Positions 50,599-59,806 of a stretch of 64,000 nucleotides of DNA are shown one piece after another (within the stretch, counting starts at the first letter, position 1; each line of letters opens with the position of its first letter). This stretch comes from Streptomyces sp. NBC_00390. Lineage in GTDB: Bacteria > Actinomycetota > Actinomycetes > Streptomycetales > Streptomycetaceae. The notes under the pieces are model-generated. The model searched no databases. It was given only the letters and a program-made list of their open reading frames with translations, and was not told where the DNA came from. The translations under genes and the position numbers were made by a program. The stretch spans positions 7,688,001 through 7,752,000 of the forward strand of contig NZ_CP107945.1 of NCBI RefSeq assembly GCF_036057275.1, given 5' to 3'.

Positions 50599-53500
50599 GT
50601 GGGCCCTGGCAGCAGAGCAAGACACCTCGTCGTGCTGGGCGCGACCCTGTCCGCACTGGTGGCGGGCGCCGCCACCCCCGCCGTCCCCGTCCCCCCGCCC
50701 CGCCCCACCGCCGAGATGCTGCGTCCCGTGGCACCGCCGCCCGCGCACTCGGCAGCAGGCGCAGACACCGCCGTCGCCGACGAGAGCGGCATCGAGACCG
50801 CTCGCAGCACCCGGCCGATCGCCCCCGGTGTCGAACTCACCTCCTACGACCGGCTCGAGGCCGACAAGTGGCTGCGCGTCGACGCCCTCTCCGTCGACCT
50901 CGGCGAGAGCAGCGGCATCCAGGCCGACTACCTCTCCTCCGGGAAGGTCGCCGACCGGCGCAGCGTCTCCGAACTCGCCGCCCGGCACGAGCCGGGCCCG
51001 GGCCGGCGCACCGTCGCCGCCGTCAACGCGGACTTCTTCGACATCAACGAGACCGGCGCACCCCTGGGGACCGGTATCAGGGACGGCCAGGTCACCCACT
51101 CGCCCGCGCCGGGCGCCCACCGGGCCGTCGGCATCGGTCCCGGCGGCGTGGGACGCATCCTGGAGCTCTACTTCGAGGGCACGCTGACGCTGCCCTCCGG
51201 CGAGCACGGGCTCGCCGCGTACAACGCCGCGAACGTTCCGGCCGGATCGGTCGGCGCATACACCGCCGCCTGGGGCGAGGCCGACCGCGCTCTGACGGTG
51301 GACGCCGCGGCCCCGGTCGCGGAGGCGGTCGTACGCGACGGGAAGGTGGCCGAGGTCAGGGACCGTCCGGGCAGCGGACCGATCCCCGCCGGCACCACCG
51401 TGCTGGTCGGCCGTGAGGCCGGGGCGTCCCTGCTGACGGCACTGCGGCCCGGCGACCCGGTGCAACTGGCGTACCGGCCCCGTACCGGCAGCGGACCCGT
51501 CCCACGGACCGCCGTCGGCGGCCGGGAACTCCTCGTCGTCGACGGAGTGGCACAGAACCACGACGGTGCGGGCAACAACACCCCCGCCCCGCGCACCGCC
51601 GTCGGCTTCTCCAAGGACGGCCGCGCGATGCAGCTGATCACGATAGACGGCCGCCAGGCCGACAGCGGCGGCGTCACCCTGACCCAGCTCGGCCGGATGA
51701 TGAAGGACACCGGCGCACACAGCGCGCTCAACCTCGACGGCGGCGGATCGTCCACCCTCGTCGCCCGCGGGCCGGGCACCGACACCCTCCAGGTGGAGAA
51801 CAGCCCCTCCGACGGCAGCGAACGCACCGTCCCCAACGGCCTCGCCCTGACCGCCCCCGACGGCAGCGGACAGCTGCGCGGCTACTGGGTGCAGGCGGCC
51901 GTCCCCGCCGCCACCGCACCCACCGCCGACCCGGTCCGCGGCGGCCACCCCGAGCGGGTGTTCCCAGGACTGACCCGCACCCTGACGGCCGCCGGATACG
52001 ACGAGACCTACGGCCCCGCGGCCGGCACGCCGCGCTGGCGCTCCCTGCGGCCCGACACCGGACGCGTCGACAGCACAGGCGTCTTCCGCGCACTGCGCAG
52101 CGGCACGGCCTCCGTACGGGCCGAACACGCCGGCGTGCACGGCGACATCGGCCTGACCGTGCTCGGCAGGCTCGCCCGGATCGAGCCGACCACCCTGCGC
52201 GTGGGCCTCGCCGACGCCTCGTCCACCGGTACGTTCGGCGTCCTCGGACTCGACGCACAGGGCAACAGCGCCCCGGTGGAGCCCCGCGACGTACGACTCG
52301 ACTACGACCGCACCCTCTTCGACGTCCACGACGACGGCCGAGGCTCCTTCGCCGTCAGCTCGCGCACCGGCAGCGGCGCCGGAAGGATCACCGCCACCGT
52401 CGCCGGCGTCACCACCGCGCTCGCCGTCAGCACCGGCCTCGCCGAACAGAGCGTCACCGACTTCGACGACGCCGCGGCCTGGACATTCAGCCAGGCCCGC
52501 GCGAGCGGCAGCGCCTTGCCCACCCCGCTCGGACACAGCGGCACCGGCCTGGAACTCACCTACGACTTCACACAGTCCACCGCGACCCGGGCCGCCTATC
52601 TCAACCCGCCGCAGGCCATCGCCGTACCCGGCCGGCCGCAGTCCTTCACGCTCTGGATCAACGGCGACGGCAAGGGTGCCTGGCCCACCTTGCACCTCAA
52701 GGACGCCGCCGGCTCCGACCAGTTGCTGCGCGGACCGTACGTCACCTGGACCGGCTGGCGGCAGATCACCTTCGCCGTACCGCCGGCGGCCGCGACCCCG
52801 CTCAGCGTCCACCGGTTCTATCTCGCCGAGACCGGTCCGGCCCGGCAGTACACCGGCCGCATCGTGATCGACCGCCTGAGCGCGCAGGTGCCGCCCCCGG
52901 TCGACCTGCCCGACCCGCCGCGCGTCACCGATCCGCTGATCGACCCCGCCGCGGTCACCCAAGGCCGCGACTGGCGGTTCGCGGTGATGTCCGACGCGCA
53001 GTTCGTCGCCCGAGATCCGGGCAGTCCCCTCGTCCAGCAGACCCGCCGGACCCTGCGCGAGATCAAGGCGGCGCGGCCCGACTTCCTCGTCATCAACGGC
53101 GACCTCGTCGACGAGGGCTCCCCGGCCGACCTCGCCTTTGCCCGCCGCATCCTCACCGAGGAGCTCGTCGACGAACTGCCCTGGTACTACGTGCCGGGCA
53201 ACCACGAGGTGATGGGCGGGAAGATCGACCATTTCATCGCCGAATTCGGCCCCGCACACCGGGTCTTCGACCACCGCGGCACCCGTTTCATCACCCTCGA
53301 CACCTCCAGCCTGAGTCTGCGCGGCGGCGGCTTCGCCCAGATCAGGGCCCTGCGGGCGCAGTTGGACGCGGCGGCGAAGGATCCCGCCGTCGGTTCGGTG
53401 ATGGTCATCGAGCACGTGCCGCCACGCGACCCGACCGTGCAGAAGGGCAGTCAGCTCAGCGACCGGAAGGAGGCCGCGCTCGTGGAGGACTGGCTTGCCC

Positions 53501-54075
53501 GGTTCCGTCGTACGACGGGCAAGGGCGCAGGGCTCATCGGCAGCCATGTCGGCGTCTTCCACGCCGCGCACGTGGAAGGGGTGCCGTACCTGATCAACGG
53601 CAACACCGGGAAGACCCCCGCGGGCCCGGCGGACCAGGGCGGCTTCACCGGCTGGTCACTCGTCGGCGTCGACACGCTCTCGCGGGCCGAGCAGGCGGCG
53701 GCCCGCCTCCCGCCGTGGACCGGGCGGCCCGACTGGCTGTCCGTCCAGACCCGCGCCCACACCGACGCCCTCGACCTGGCGGCCCCCGCGCTGCTGCGGC
53801 CGGGTGACGCGGACGATGTGCGGGCGACGGTGCAGCAGGGACCGCGCCGGGTCCCGGCCGCCTTCCCGATGAGTGTCGACTGGACCGGGTCCCCGAATCT
53901 CCACATCGGCCGTGCGAAGGACGCCCGCCCCCGGCACGCGGCCACGTTCGACCCGGTGACCGGCCGCCTCACCGCCCTGCGGGAGGGCCGGATCACCCTC
54001 GCGGTCACGGTGGCCGGGATCACCCGGCGCACCGAGGTCCCCGTCGTGGCCGTCGCCGCCGGCCGGGTGGCGTAG
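50599..54075 (+). CDS. Secreted phosphodiester glycosidase / metallophosphatase fusion
   Basis: A 1158-residue protein; GTG 50599 follows CTGGAGAAG. A signal sequence is present (LVVLGATLSALVAGAATPAV). An NAGPA-type phosphodiester glycosidase domain spans about 130-420, with VNADFF, GGRELLVVDG and NLDGGGSSTLV. Ig-like and jelly-roll segments follow to about 780. A calcineurin-like metallophosphatase follows, with MSDAQF (about 796), NGDLVDEG (about 833), GNHE (about 867) and later EHVPP and GSHVGVFH. The C-terminus is a small Ig-like domain. It probably works outside the cell on phosphodiester-linked sugars and releases phosphate. The substrate is unknown. Confidence 0.82.
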   Translation: MGPGSRARHLVVLGATLSALVAGAATPAVPVPPPRPTAEMLRPVAPPPAHSAAGADTAVADESGIETARSTRPIAPGVELTSYDRLEADKWLRVDALSVDLGESSGIQADYLSSGKVADRRSVSELAARHEPGPGRRTVAAVNADFFDINETGAPLGTGIRDGQVTHSPAPGAHRAVGIGPGGVGRILELYFEGTLTLPSGEHGLAAYNAANVPAGSVGAYTAAWGEADRALTVDAAAPVAEAVVRDGKVAEVRDRPGSGPIPAGTTVLVGREAGASLLTALRPGDPVQLAYRPRTGSGPVPRTAVGGRELLVVDGVAQNHDGAGNNTPAPRTAVGFSKDGRAMQLITIDGRQADSGGVTLTQLGRMMKDTGAHSALNLDGGGSSTLVARGPGTDTLQVENSPSDGSERTVPNGLALTAPDGSGQLRGYWVQAAVPAATAPTADPVRGGHPERVFPGLTRTLTAAGYDETYGPAAGTPRWRSLRPDTGRVDSTGVFRALRSGTASVRAEHAGVHGDIGLTVLGRLARIEPTTLRVGLADASSTGTFGVLGLDAQGNSAPVEPRDVRLDYDRTLFDVHDDGRGSFAVSSRTGSGAGRITATVAGVTTALAVSTGLAEQSVTDFDDAAAWTFSQARASGSALPTPLGHSGTGLELTYDFTQSTATRAAYLNPPQAIAVPGRPQSFTLWINGDGKGAWPTLHLKDAAGSDQLLRGPYVTWTGWRQITFAVPPAAATPLSVHRFYLAETGPARQYTGRIVIDRLSAQVPPPVDLPDPPRVTDPLIDPAAVTQGRDWRFAVMSDAQFVARDPGSPLVQQTRRTLREIKAARPDFLVINGDLVDEGSPADLAFARRILTEELVDELPWYYVPGNHEVMGGKIDHFIAEFGPAHRVFDHRGTRFITLDTSSLSLRGGGFAQIRALRAQLDAAAKDPAVGSVMVIEHVPPRDPTVQKGSQLSDRKEAALVEDWLARFRRTTGKGAGLIGSHVGVFHAAHVEGVPYLINGNTGKTPAGPADQGGFTGWSLVGVDTLSRAEQAAARLPPWTGRPDWLSVQTRAHTDALDLAAPALLRPGDADDVRATVQQGPRRVPAAFPMSVDWTGSPNLHIGRAKDARPRHAATFDPVTGRLTALREGRITLAVTVAGITRRTEVPVVAVAAGRVA

Positions 54076-54208
54076 CCGGTCCGGGGCGCTGCGTACCGGC
54101 CCGTCCGGCACGCAGCCCCCCGCGGACCGCCTTCCCGCAGCCTCGCCGTGCGCGAAACCGTGCCAGCGGGCAGCCTGGAGCGTGAGCATTGCGCAGGAGG
54201 TGGTCCCC

Positions 54209-56368
54209 GTGTCCGATCGGCTCGCCTCCGGCACCGCACCGCCCGAGCAGGGAGGCGAGGACGCCCACCCCGTGCTGTCCCTGGCCCTGGCCTCGATGAT
54301 GGATGACGTCCGGGCCCACTCGGGCGCCGTCTATCTGCTGTCCGAGGACGAGCAGACGCTCGAGATGGCCGTCATGGCCGGGCTGCCGCGTACCTTCGCG
54401 GCGCCCTGGGAACGGGTCTCGCTCACCTCGCCGCTCCCGGTCGCCGACGCCGTGCGCGAACGGCGGCTGATCTGGATCTCCGGCGAGGAGGACATGGCGA
54501 GCCGCTACCCCCGGATCGCCGTCGTCCTGCCCTATCCCTTCGCGCTGGCCGCGGTCCCTGTGGCGACGCCGGACACGGTGTACGGAGCCGTCTTCGTCAC
54601 CTGGCCGGGCTCGCACGCACCGGACATCTCGGCTGCCGACCGCGCCCGTCTCAAGGCGGCCTGCGACCGGCTCGCACTGAGGCTGGAGCGGGCCGCGGAG
54701 AAAGGGCGTCCGGTCCTCCCCGAGGTCGACTTCGTCGGCACGGCGCCGGTGACCGGCACGAGCGGCGCCGCCGAAGCCGTGCAGATGGTCGCGCGGCTGC
54801 CCGACGGCATGTGCGCGCTCGACGTGAACGGGCGGGTGACCTTCGCCAACACCGCCGCGGCCGGCCTGCTCGGCGTGTCCGTCGCCGACCTGCTCGGCGC
54901 ACAGCTGTGGAACAGCCTGCCCTGGCTGAACGACCCCGTCTACGAGGACCGCTATCGCGCGGCCCTGCTCAGCCAGGAAGCCACGTCGTTCGTGGCCGTG
55001 CGCCCGCCCCAGGAATGGCTGATGTTCCGCTTCCACCCCAGCCGCAGCGGCATCAGCGTCCAGATCACGCCCGCTTCCGGCACGATCCAGGAGGTCCCGG
55101 CCGACGGCGCCATGAACCGCCCCACCCGGCTCGTGGCCATCTCCCACCTGCTCAACCTGGCCAGCGCGCTGACCGAGGCCGTCGGGGTGTCGGATGTGAT
55201 CGAGCATGTCGCGGACGAGATCATGCCCGCCGTCGGCAGCCAGGCCCTGGTCCTGCTGGCCCCCGACGGCGGACGGCTGCGGGTGCTGGGGCACCGCGGG
55301 TACGACGACCCCGCGATCGTCAACCGTTTCGACGGCATGTCCCTGGACGCCCCGACGCCCGGAGCGCGGACCCTGGTGACCGGCGTGCCGTCGTTCTTCG
55401 AGTCCCGCGAACAACTGGAGCGCCTCTTTCCCACCCGGTCCGCGACCCCGGACGGCATGGCGGCGTGGGCGTATCTGCCGCTGATCGCCTCCGGACGGCC
55501 CGTCGGCACCTGCGTACTCGGCTACGCCCAACTGCACCCGTTCGCTCCCGACGAGCGCGCGGTGCTGACCGGCGTCGGCGGCCTGATCGCCCAGGCGCTG
55601 GAACGGGCGCGACTGTACGACGCCAAGTACAAGCTGGCCCACGGCCTGCAGTCCGCGCTGCTGCCGCACAGCCTGCCGCGGCTGTCCGGACTGGAGGTCG
55701 CCGCCCGCTACCTGCCCGGAACCCAGGGCATGGACATCGGCGGCGACTTCTACGACGTCATACGGACCACGGCGAACGGAGACGTGCTGGGCGGGGTGGT
55801 GCACACCGACGCCGCCGCCGTCATCGGAGACGTACAGGGGCACAATGTCGCCGCCGCCGGGCTCATGGGACAGGTGCGCACAGCGGTGCGCGCCTACACG
55901 GCCGTCGGTCAGCCGCCGGGCAAGGTCATGTCGAGCACCAACCGGCTGCTGATCGACCTGGACGCGGACCTGCTGGCCAGCTGCGTCTACCTGCACCTGG
56001 ACCTGGAGGACCACCGTGTGCTGCTGGCCCGGGCCGGACACCCGCAGCCGCTGCTGCGTGACCCTGGGGGCGGTGTCCACATCCTCGACCTCGCCGGCGG
56101 CCCGCTGCTCGGCATCGATCCGTCGGCGGTCTACCCCACGACGGCGGTGCCTTTGGGCCCCGGCTCCGTACTCGTCCTGTACACGGACGGCCTGATCGAG
56201 AGGCCGGGCGTCGACATCGAGGACGCGCTCGCGGAACTGGCGGGGCGCCTCGCCCTGGAGGCGGACCGTCCGATCGAGGACCTGGCGGACTGCCTGCTCG
56301 GCGACAGCGCGCGTTCGTCCGACCGCAGCGACGACACGGCGCTGCTGCTGCTGCGCGCCCGGCGCTGA
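54209..56368 (+). CDS. GAF-PAS-GAF-PP2C (SpoIIE-type) phosphatase
   Basis: About 719 residues. GTG 54209 is preferred over GTG 54182 because GCAGGAGG lies 8 bases before it. Domains in order: GAF (about 15-155), PAS (about 185-300, MCALDVNGRVTFANTAAAGL), a second GAF (about 320-465) and a SpoIIE/PP2C phosphatase (about 480-719). The last has the metal-binding DIGGDFYDV and the closing SDRSDDTALLLL. No histidine kinase or HATPase module is attached, so it is a sensor phosphatase, probably acting on an anti-anti-sigma factor. The ligand is unknown. Confidence 0.87.
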   Translation: MSDRLASGTAPPEQGGEDAHPVLSLALASMMDDVRAHSGAVYLLSEDEQTLEMAVMAGLPRTFAAPWERVSLTSPLPVADAVRERRLIWISGEEDMASRYPRIAVVLPYPFALAAVPVATPDTVYGAVFVTWPGSHAPDISAADRARLKAACDRLALRLERAAEKGRPVLPEVDFVGTAPVTGTSGAAEAVQMVARLPDGMCALDVNGRVTFANTAAAGLLGVSVADLLGAQLWNSLPWLNDPVYEDRYRAALLSQEATSFVAVRPPQEWLMFRFHPSRSGISVQITPASGTIQEVPADGAMNRPTRLVAISHLLNLASALTEAVGVSDVIEHVADEIMPAVGSQALVLLAPDGGRLRVLGHRGYDDPAIVNRFDGMSLDAPTPGARTLVTGVPSFFESREQLERLFPTRSATPDGMAAWAYLPLIASGRPVGTCVLGYAQLHPFAPDERAVLTGVGGLIAQALERARLYDAKYKLAHGLQSALLPHSLPRLSGLEVAARYLPGTQGMDIGGDFYDVIRTTANGDVLGGVVHTDAAAVIGDVQGHNVAAAGLMGQVRTAVRAYTAVGQPPGKVMSSTNRLLIDLDADLLASCVYLHLDLEDHRVLLARAGHPQPLLRDPGGGVHILDLAGGPLLGIDPSAVYPTTAVPLGPGSVLVLYTDGLIERPGVDIEDALAELAGRLALEADRPIEDLADCLLGDSARSSDRSDDTALLLLRARR

Positions 56369-56520
56369 TGGGGGTCGCCTCGCAGCCCTGGACGGGAGCC
56401 GGAGCCGAACGGAGGCGGGGCGACGCCGGTGTCCGCCCGCTCCGCAGCGGCACCGGGAACACTCCCGGCTCGGGCGCGGCCGGTCCCTGCGTCGTCCCGC
56501 CCGCGGCAGCGGGCCCGCAC

Positions 56521-57564
56521 TCAGTCCGCCAGGCCCAGTTCCTCGTTCCCCAGCGGTGCGAAGTGCGCCGCCACGTCCGCCGCGGACACCTGTGAGAGCT
56601 CCGCGGGCGACCAGCGCGGCTCACGGTCCTTGTCGATGACCTGGGCGCGGATGCCCTCCACCAGGTCCGGGGCGGACAGGCCCGCACACGACACACGGAA
56701 CTCCTGGTCCAGGACAGCTTCGAGGGAGCCCAGGGACCGGGCCCGGCGCATCGCGGCGAGGGTGACCTTCAGCGCGGTGGGCGACCGGGTCAGGATCGTC
56801 TCCGCGGTCTCCTTCGCCGCCCTCTCGCCGCAGGCCATCAGCCGTTCGAGGATCTCCTCCACGGAGTCGGCCGCGTAGCAGTGGTCGATCCACTCGCGAT
56901 GGGCCGCCAGTTCACCCTCCAGGGCGGGAACCGCCGCATCCCGTACCGCCGCCGTCACGTCCCCGGACGCGAGTGACACGGCCAGTCCCGGCAGCCGGCC
57001 CGAGGGCACACAGTGGTCCGCGAGCCCCAGCAGCAGGGCGTCACCCGCACCGACCGCGTTGCCGGTGAGCGCCAGATGCGTGCCCAGCCCGCCGGGGGCC
57101 CGCGCCAGCAGATGCGTGCCACCGACGTCCGGGACCAACCCGATGGCGGTCTCCGGCATGGCGATCCGGGACCGCTCGGTGACCACACGCACGCTCCCGT
57201 GCGCGGAGACGCCCACGCCGCCGCCCATCACGATGCCGTCCATGAAGGCCACATACGGTTTCGGAAAGCGCGCGATACGGGCGTTGAGCCGGTACTCGTC
57301 CCGCCAGAACGCGACGGACTCACGCCCTTGGGAGCGTGCGTCGTCATGGATCGCGCGGATGTCCCCGCCCGCGCACAGCCCGCGTTCGCCGGCCCCCGAG
57401 ATCACCACGACACCGATCGCGTCGTCCCGCTCCCACGCGGCAAGCGCCGTGTGGAGGGCCCGGACCATGTCATGGGTGAGCGCGTTCAGCGCCCGCGGCC
57501 GGTTGAGCGTGATGTACCCGGCCCGGCCCTCGGTGCGCAGCAGTACGGAGTCGTCGGGGGCCAT
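56521..57564 (-). CDS. Enoyl-CoA hydratase / 3-hydroxyisobutyryl-CoA hydrolase family protein
   Basis: A 347-residue crotonase-fold protein. ATG at 57564 follows AGGAGGAAG; upstream in-frame codons are not supported. Oxyanion-hole segments are ERGLCAGGDIRAIHDDA and MDGIVMGGGVGVSAHGSVRV, and the Glu and Asp in PETAIGLVPDVGGTHLL match the HIBCH-type active site. The C-terminal extension (about 255-347, FRVSCAGLSAPDLVEGIRA) is typical of HIBCH proteins, which act in valine breakdown. Simple enoyl-CoA hydratase activity remains possible. It stands alone. Confidence 0.82.
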   Translation of the reverse strand: MAPDDSVLLRTEGRAGYITLNRPRALNALTHDMVRALHTALAAWERDDAIGVVVISGAGERGLCAGGDIRAIHDDARSQGRESVAFWRDEYRLNARIARFPKPYVAFMDGIVMGGGVGVSAHGSVRVVTERSRIAMPETAIGLVPDVGGTHLLARAPGGLGTHLALTGNAVGAGDALLLGLADHCVPSGRLPGLAVSLASGDVTAAVRDAAVPALEGELAAHREWIDHCYAADSVEEILERLMACGERAAKETAETILTRSPTALKVTLAAMRRARSLGSLEAVLDQEFRVSCAGLSAPDLVEGIRAQVIDKDREPRWSPAELSQVSAADVAAHFAPLGNEELGLAD

Positions 57565-57777
57565 GGTGTCTTCCTCCTGGCTGGTGGACCTGCGGCCCCA
57601 TCCTCGCTCACCCGCCCGAGGCGGCACGCAGAGGCCCCGTGGCTCTAGGATCCGAGACTTCGTTAGCAATGAAGGCGAATCATTAGCAGCGAATTAGTAA
57701 GTCCGTGATCTCGTTGACAATGACTACGTTCAGTAGCGATCCCCTTCGAGGCTTTTTCGATCTCCGCTAAGGATGCG

Positions 57778-58030
57778 TTGCTCGTTCCTCGCACGGTTGA
57801 CGGCGTGGCAGTACAGAGCGCGGGCAGCGCGCGCCGTACAGGCAAGAGACCCACGGCGTCGATCCGGTACGAGAACGCTTCGGTACGTGAAGTGCCGGTC
57901 CGGCAGCTGCGGTTGGCGGACTTCACGGAGTCGAAGCCGTGGCGAGATGTCCGGTCGGTGCACGGGATGACCCATCACTCGGGCAAGTACGCGTCCGCGA
58001 CGACGGGCGGGCATGTGGTCTATGGGCTAT
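57778..58030 (+). pseudogene. TnsA-like transposase endonuclease relic
   Basis: The frame contains ASIRYENASVREVPVRQL, RLADFTESKPWRDVRSVHG and SGKYASATTGGHVVYG. The series F-T-x-S-x-P-W-R-x-x-R-S-x-x-G ... S-A-T-T-x-x-H-V-x-Y resembles the N-terminal nuclease part of TnsA-like endonucleases of actinobacterial Tn7-like elements. It then loses the expected E-S-R-L-E and ends. No partner transposase is nearby. Confidence 0.5.
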
Positions 58031-58344
58031 CCCCGCTTGGACGGACTTCACCGGCCCCTTCCGCCTGAGGTCGCCTCACTTCCCCAACCGCTGCCTCCCG
58101 ACCTCCACCGCATCCTGGTAGCGAAAAGCGGATGGACGCGCTCCGCTTGATCCCCGCGCTTCTGGGCATGCCCAGCCTGGCGGCGGCTGAACGAGCCCTC
58201 CTGGCGCGGCACCTCGGGCGCAACCTCAGCAGGATCGAGCGCATGGTCGGCTTCACGATCATCGAACGCACCCGCCCGCTCACCACAACAGGCCCTGGAC
58301 AGAAACTTCTCGCCCGGGTCGAACGGCTTTTCCGAGAACTGTGA
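58019..58344 (+). pseudogene. LysR-type regulator N-terminal relic, frameshifted
   Basis: LHRPLPPEVASLPQPLPPDL and LHRILVAKSGW in one frame, then DALRLIPALLGMPSLAAAER and LSRIERMVGFTIIERTRPLT in another from about 58132, read together like an HTH region followed by L-T-x-x-G-x-x-L of LysR-type proteins. The frame changes near 58130 and a stop follows at 58342. Only a fragment is left. Confidence 0.5.
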
Positions 58345-58727
58345 CTCCGAGCGCCCGGCGCGCCCCCGCGCATCGCAGTTATGTAAGGGCCGGCAGCTGA
58401 GCACGAACACCCTCCGAGCTGCTCCGCGTTATCGCGACCATCGTTCAGACATTGCTGATCTGGGTGAGCTCTGGGCCGGCCGCCATCGTCGCGTCGCCCT
58501 TGTGCCCAGCCTCCCAGCAGGTGGTTGCTGGGACGGCCAGCTGCTGGCCAGGGATTCCCGCTTCAAGCACAGCGGACCACCGCTCGAACTTTCGCGGCAT
58601 CCACCGCCTTCCGGCATGCTGGTCTTGAAACGGGGCTTATCTATATAGGCCAACGCTACGTACATCCCGCCCGGCGCACCACTTCCGCAGCGCTGGTACG
58701 CCAGCGCACACCAGGATCGAGGATCAC
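58345..58727 (+). other. Gap before pstS1 with an unidentified open stretch
   Basis: From about 58370 to 58653 one plus frame is open with coding-like bias (YRDHRSDIADLGELWAGRHR, RVALVPSLPAGGCWDGQLL, ends KRGLSI and TAG) but lacks a start and a known family. It is probably another relic. The promoter motif of pstS1 overlaps its end. Confidence 0.35.
58624..58648 (+). promoter_or_regulatory. Shared pstS upstream motif, copy 1
   Basis: CTTGAAAC and CTATATAG begin 17 bases apart, exactly as upstream of the second pstS (62127-62151). GTACATCCCGC at 58660-58670 is a single PHO-like 11-mer; further units are not recognisable. Confidence 0.5.
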
Positions 58728-59699
58728 GTGGGCCTCCCTTCCTTGCGACGGGCCAAGGCTCTGCTGGCCCTGGCAGCGGCTGCGCTGCTGCCAGTTAGTG
58801 CATGCGGCACCGACGCGGGCTCGAACGTGAACAGCGGCGACAAGCTGTCCGGCACGATCAAGGTCGACGGCTCCAGCACGGTGGCGCCGCTCTCCACGGT
58901 CGCGGCGCAGCTCTTCGAGCAGCGGAACCCCGGAGTGAAGGCCACGGTGGGCACCTCCGGTACCGGGGGTGGCTTCGAGAAGTTCTGCAACGGCGAGACC
59001 GACATCTCCGACGCATCGCGTCCGATCAAGGACGAGGAGAAGGCCGCCTGCGAGAGGAACGGCGTCGCCTTCGAGGAGTTCCAGGTCGCCAACGACGGTC
59101 TGTCGGTCGTGGTGAGCAAGGACAACGACTTCGCCGAGTGCCTCACGGTCGAGCAGCTGAAGAAGATCTGGGAGCCGGGATCCAAGGTCACCAACTGGAA
59201 GCAGGTCGACCCCAAGTTCCCGGACCTGAAGCTGGACCTCTTCGGCGCGGGCACCGACTCGGGCACCTTCGACTACTTCACCCAGGCGATCAACGGTGAA
59301 GAGGGCGCCTCCCGCACCGACTACTCGCCCAGCGAAGACGACAACGTCACCGTCCAGGGCGTCTCCGGCTCCAAGGAAGGCATGGGCTACCTCGGCCTGT
59401 CGTACTACGAGGAGAACAAGGACAACCTGAGGCTCCTGAAGATCGACGGCGGCGACGGCTGCGTCGAGCCCACCCAGGCCACGGTCCAGGACGGCACGTA
59501 CAAGCCGCTGTCCCGCCCGCTGTTCATCTATCCCAAGGCGGCCTCGCTGGAGAAGAAGGAGGTCAAGGCGTTCGTCGAGTTCTACGTCGTGAGCCACGTC
59601 GACATCGCCAGGAAGGCCCTCTTCGTTCCGCTCAACAACCTGCAGGAAGCCGAGCTGAAGAAGGACTTCGAGAACCTCAAGCTCCAGCTCAAGTCATGA
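58728..59699 (+). CDS. pstS: Phosphate-binding lipoprotein PstS (copy 1)
   Basis: A 323-residue protein; GTG 58728 follows GAGGATCAC. The lipoprotein signal is LALAAAALLPVSAC. The PstS fold is clear: IKVDGSSTVAPLSTVAAQLF, VGTSGTGGGFEKFCNGETDI, ISDASRPIKDEEK, DSGTFDYFTQAINGEEGASR. It binds phosphate for the PstCAB importer. It is nearly identical over long DNA stretches to the pstS at 62297, so one is a duplicate. It is followed not by an intact pstC but by a 36-codon stub. Confidence 0.92.
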   Translation: MGLPSLRRAKALLALAAAALLPVSACGTDAGSNVNSGDKLSGTIKVDGSSTVAPLSTVAAQLFEQRNPGVKATVGTSGTGGGFEKFCNGETDISDASRPIKDEEKAACERNGVAFEEFQVANDGLSVVVSKDNDFAECLTVEQLKKIWEPGSKVTNWKQVDPKFPDLKLDLFGAGTDSGTFDYFTQAINGEEGASRTDYSPSEDDNVTVQGVSGSKEGMGYLGLSYYEENKDNLRLLKIDGGDGCVEPTQATVQDGTYKPLSRPLFIYPKAASLEKKEVKAFVEFYVVSHVDIARKALFVPLNNLQEAELKKDFENLKLQLKS

Positions 59700-59806
59700 C
59701 CTCCCGGCGGCGCGACCCGGCACAACAACGCTTCCGCGCTCCTGCAGGTGTGGGCAGGGACGCGGCGTACGTCATCAGGTGGCTGACGCACCGAGCCGAT
59801 CAGTGA
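59696..59806 (+). pseudogene. Vestigial pstC start behind pstS1
   Basis: ATG 59696 overlaps the pstS1 stop (ATGA) exactly as pstC overlaps the second pstS. The first codons (ATGACCTCCCG) match those of pstC, but the product (MTSRRRDPAQQRF...) loses similarity after about four residues and ends after 36 codons, overlapping the phoX 3' end. It marks the break point of a duplication that included the pstS-pstC junction. Confidence 0.6.

Noticed and set aside
50572..53571. 999-codon open frame on the minus strand
   Set aside because: It mirrors the fusion gene on the plus strand in a GC-rich region. The protein is Gly/Arg/Val-rich with no family, while the plus frame has clear domains.
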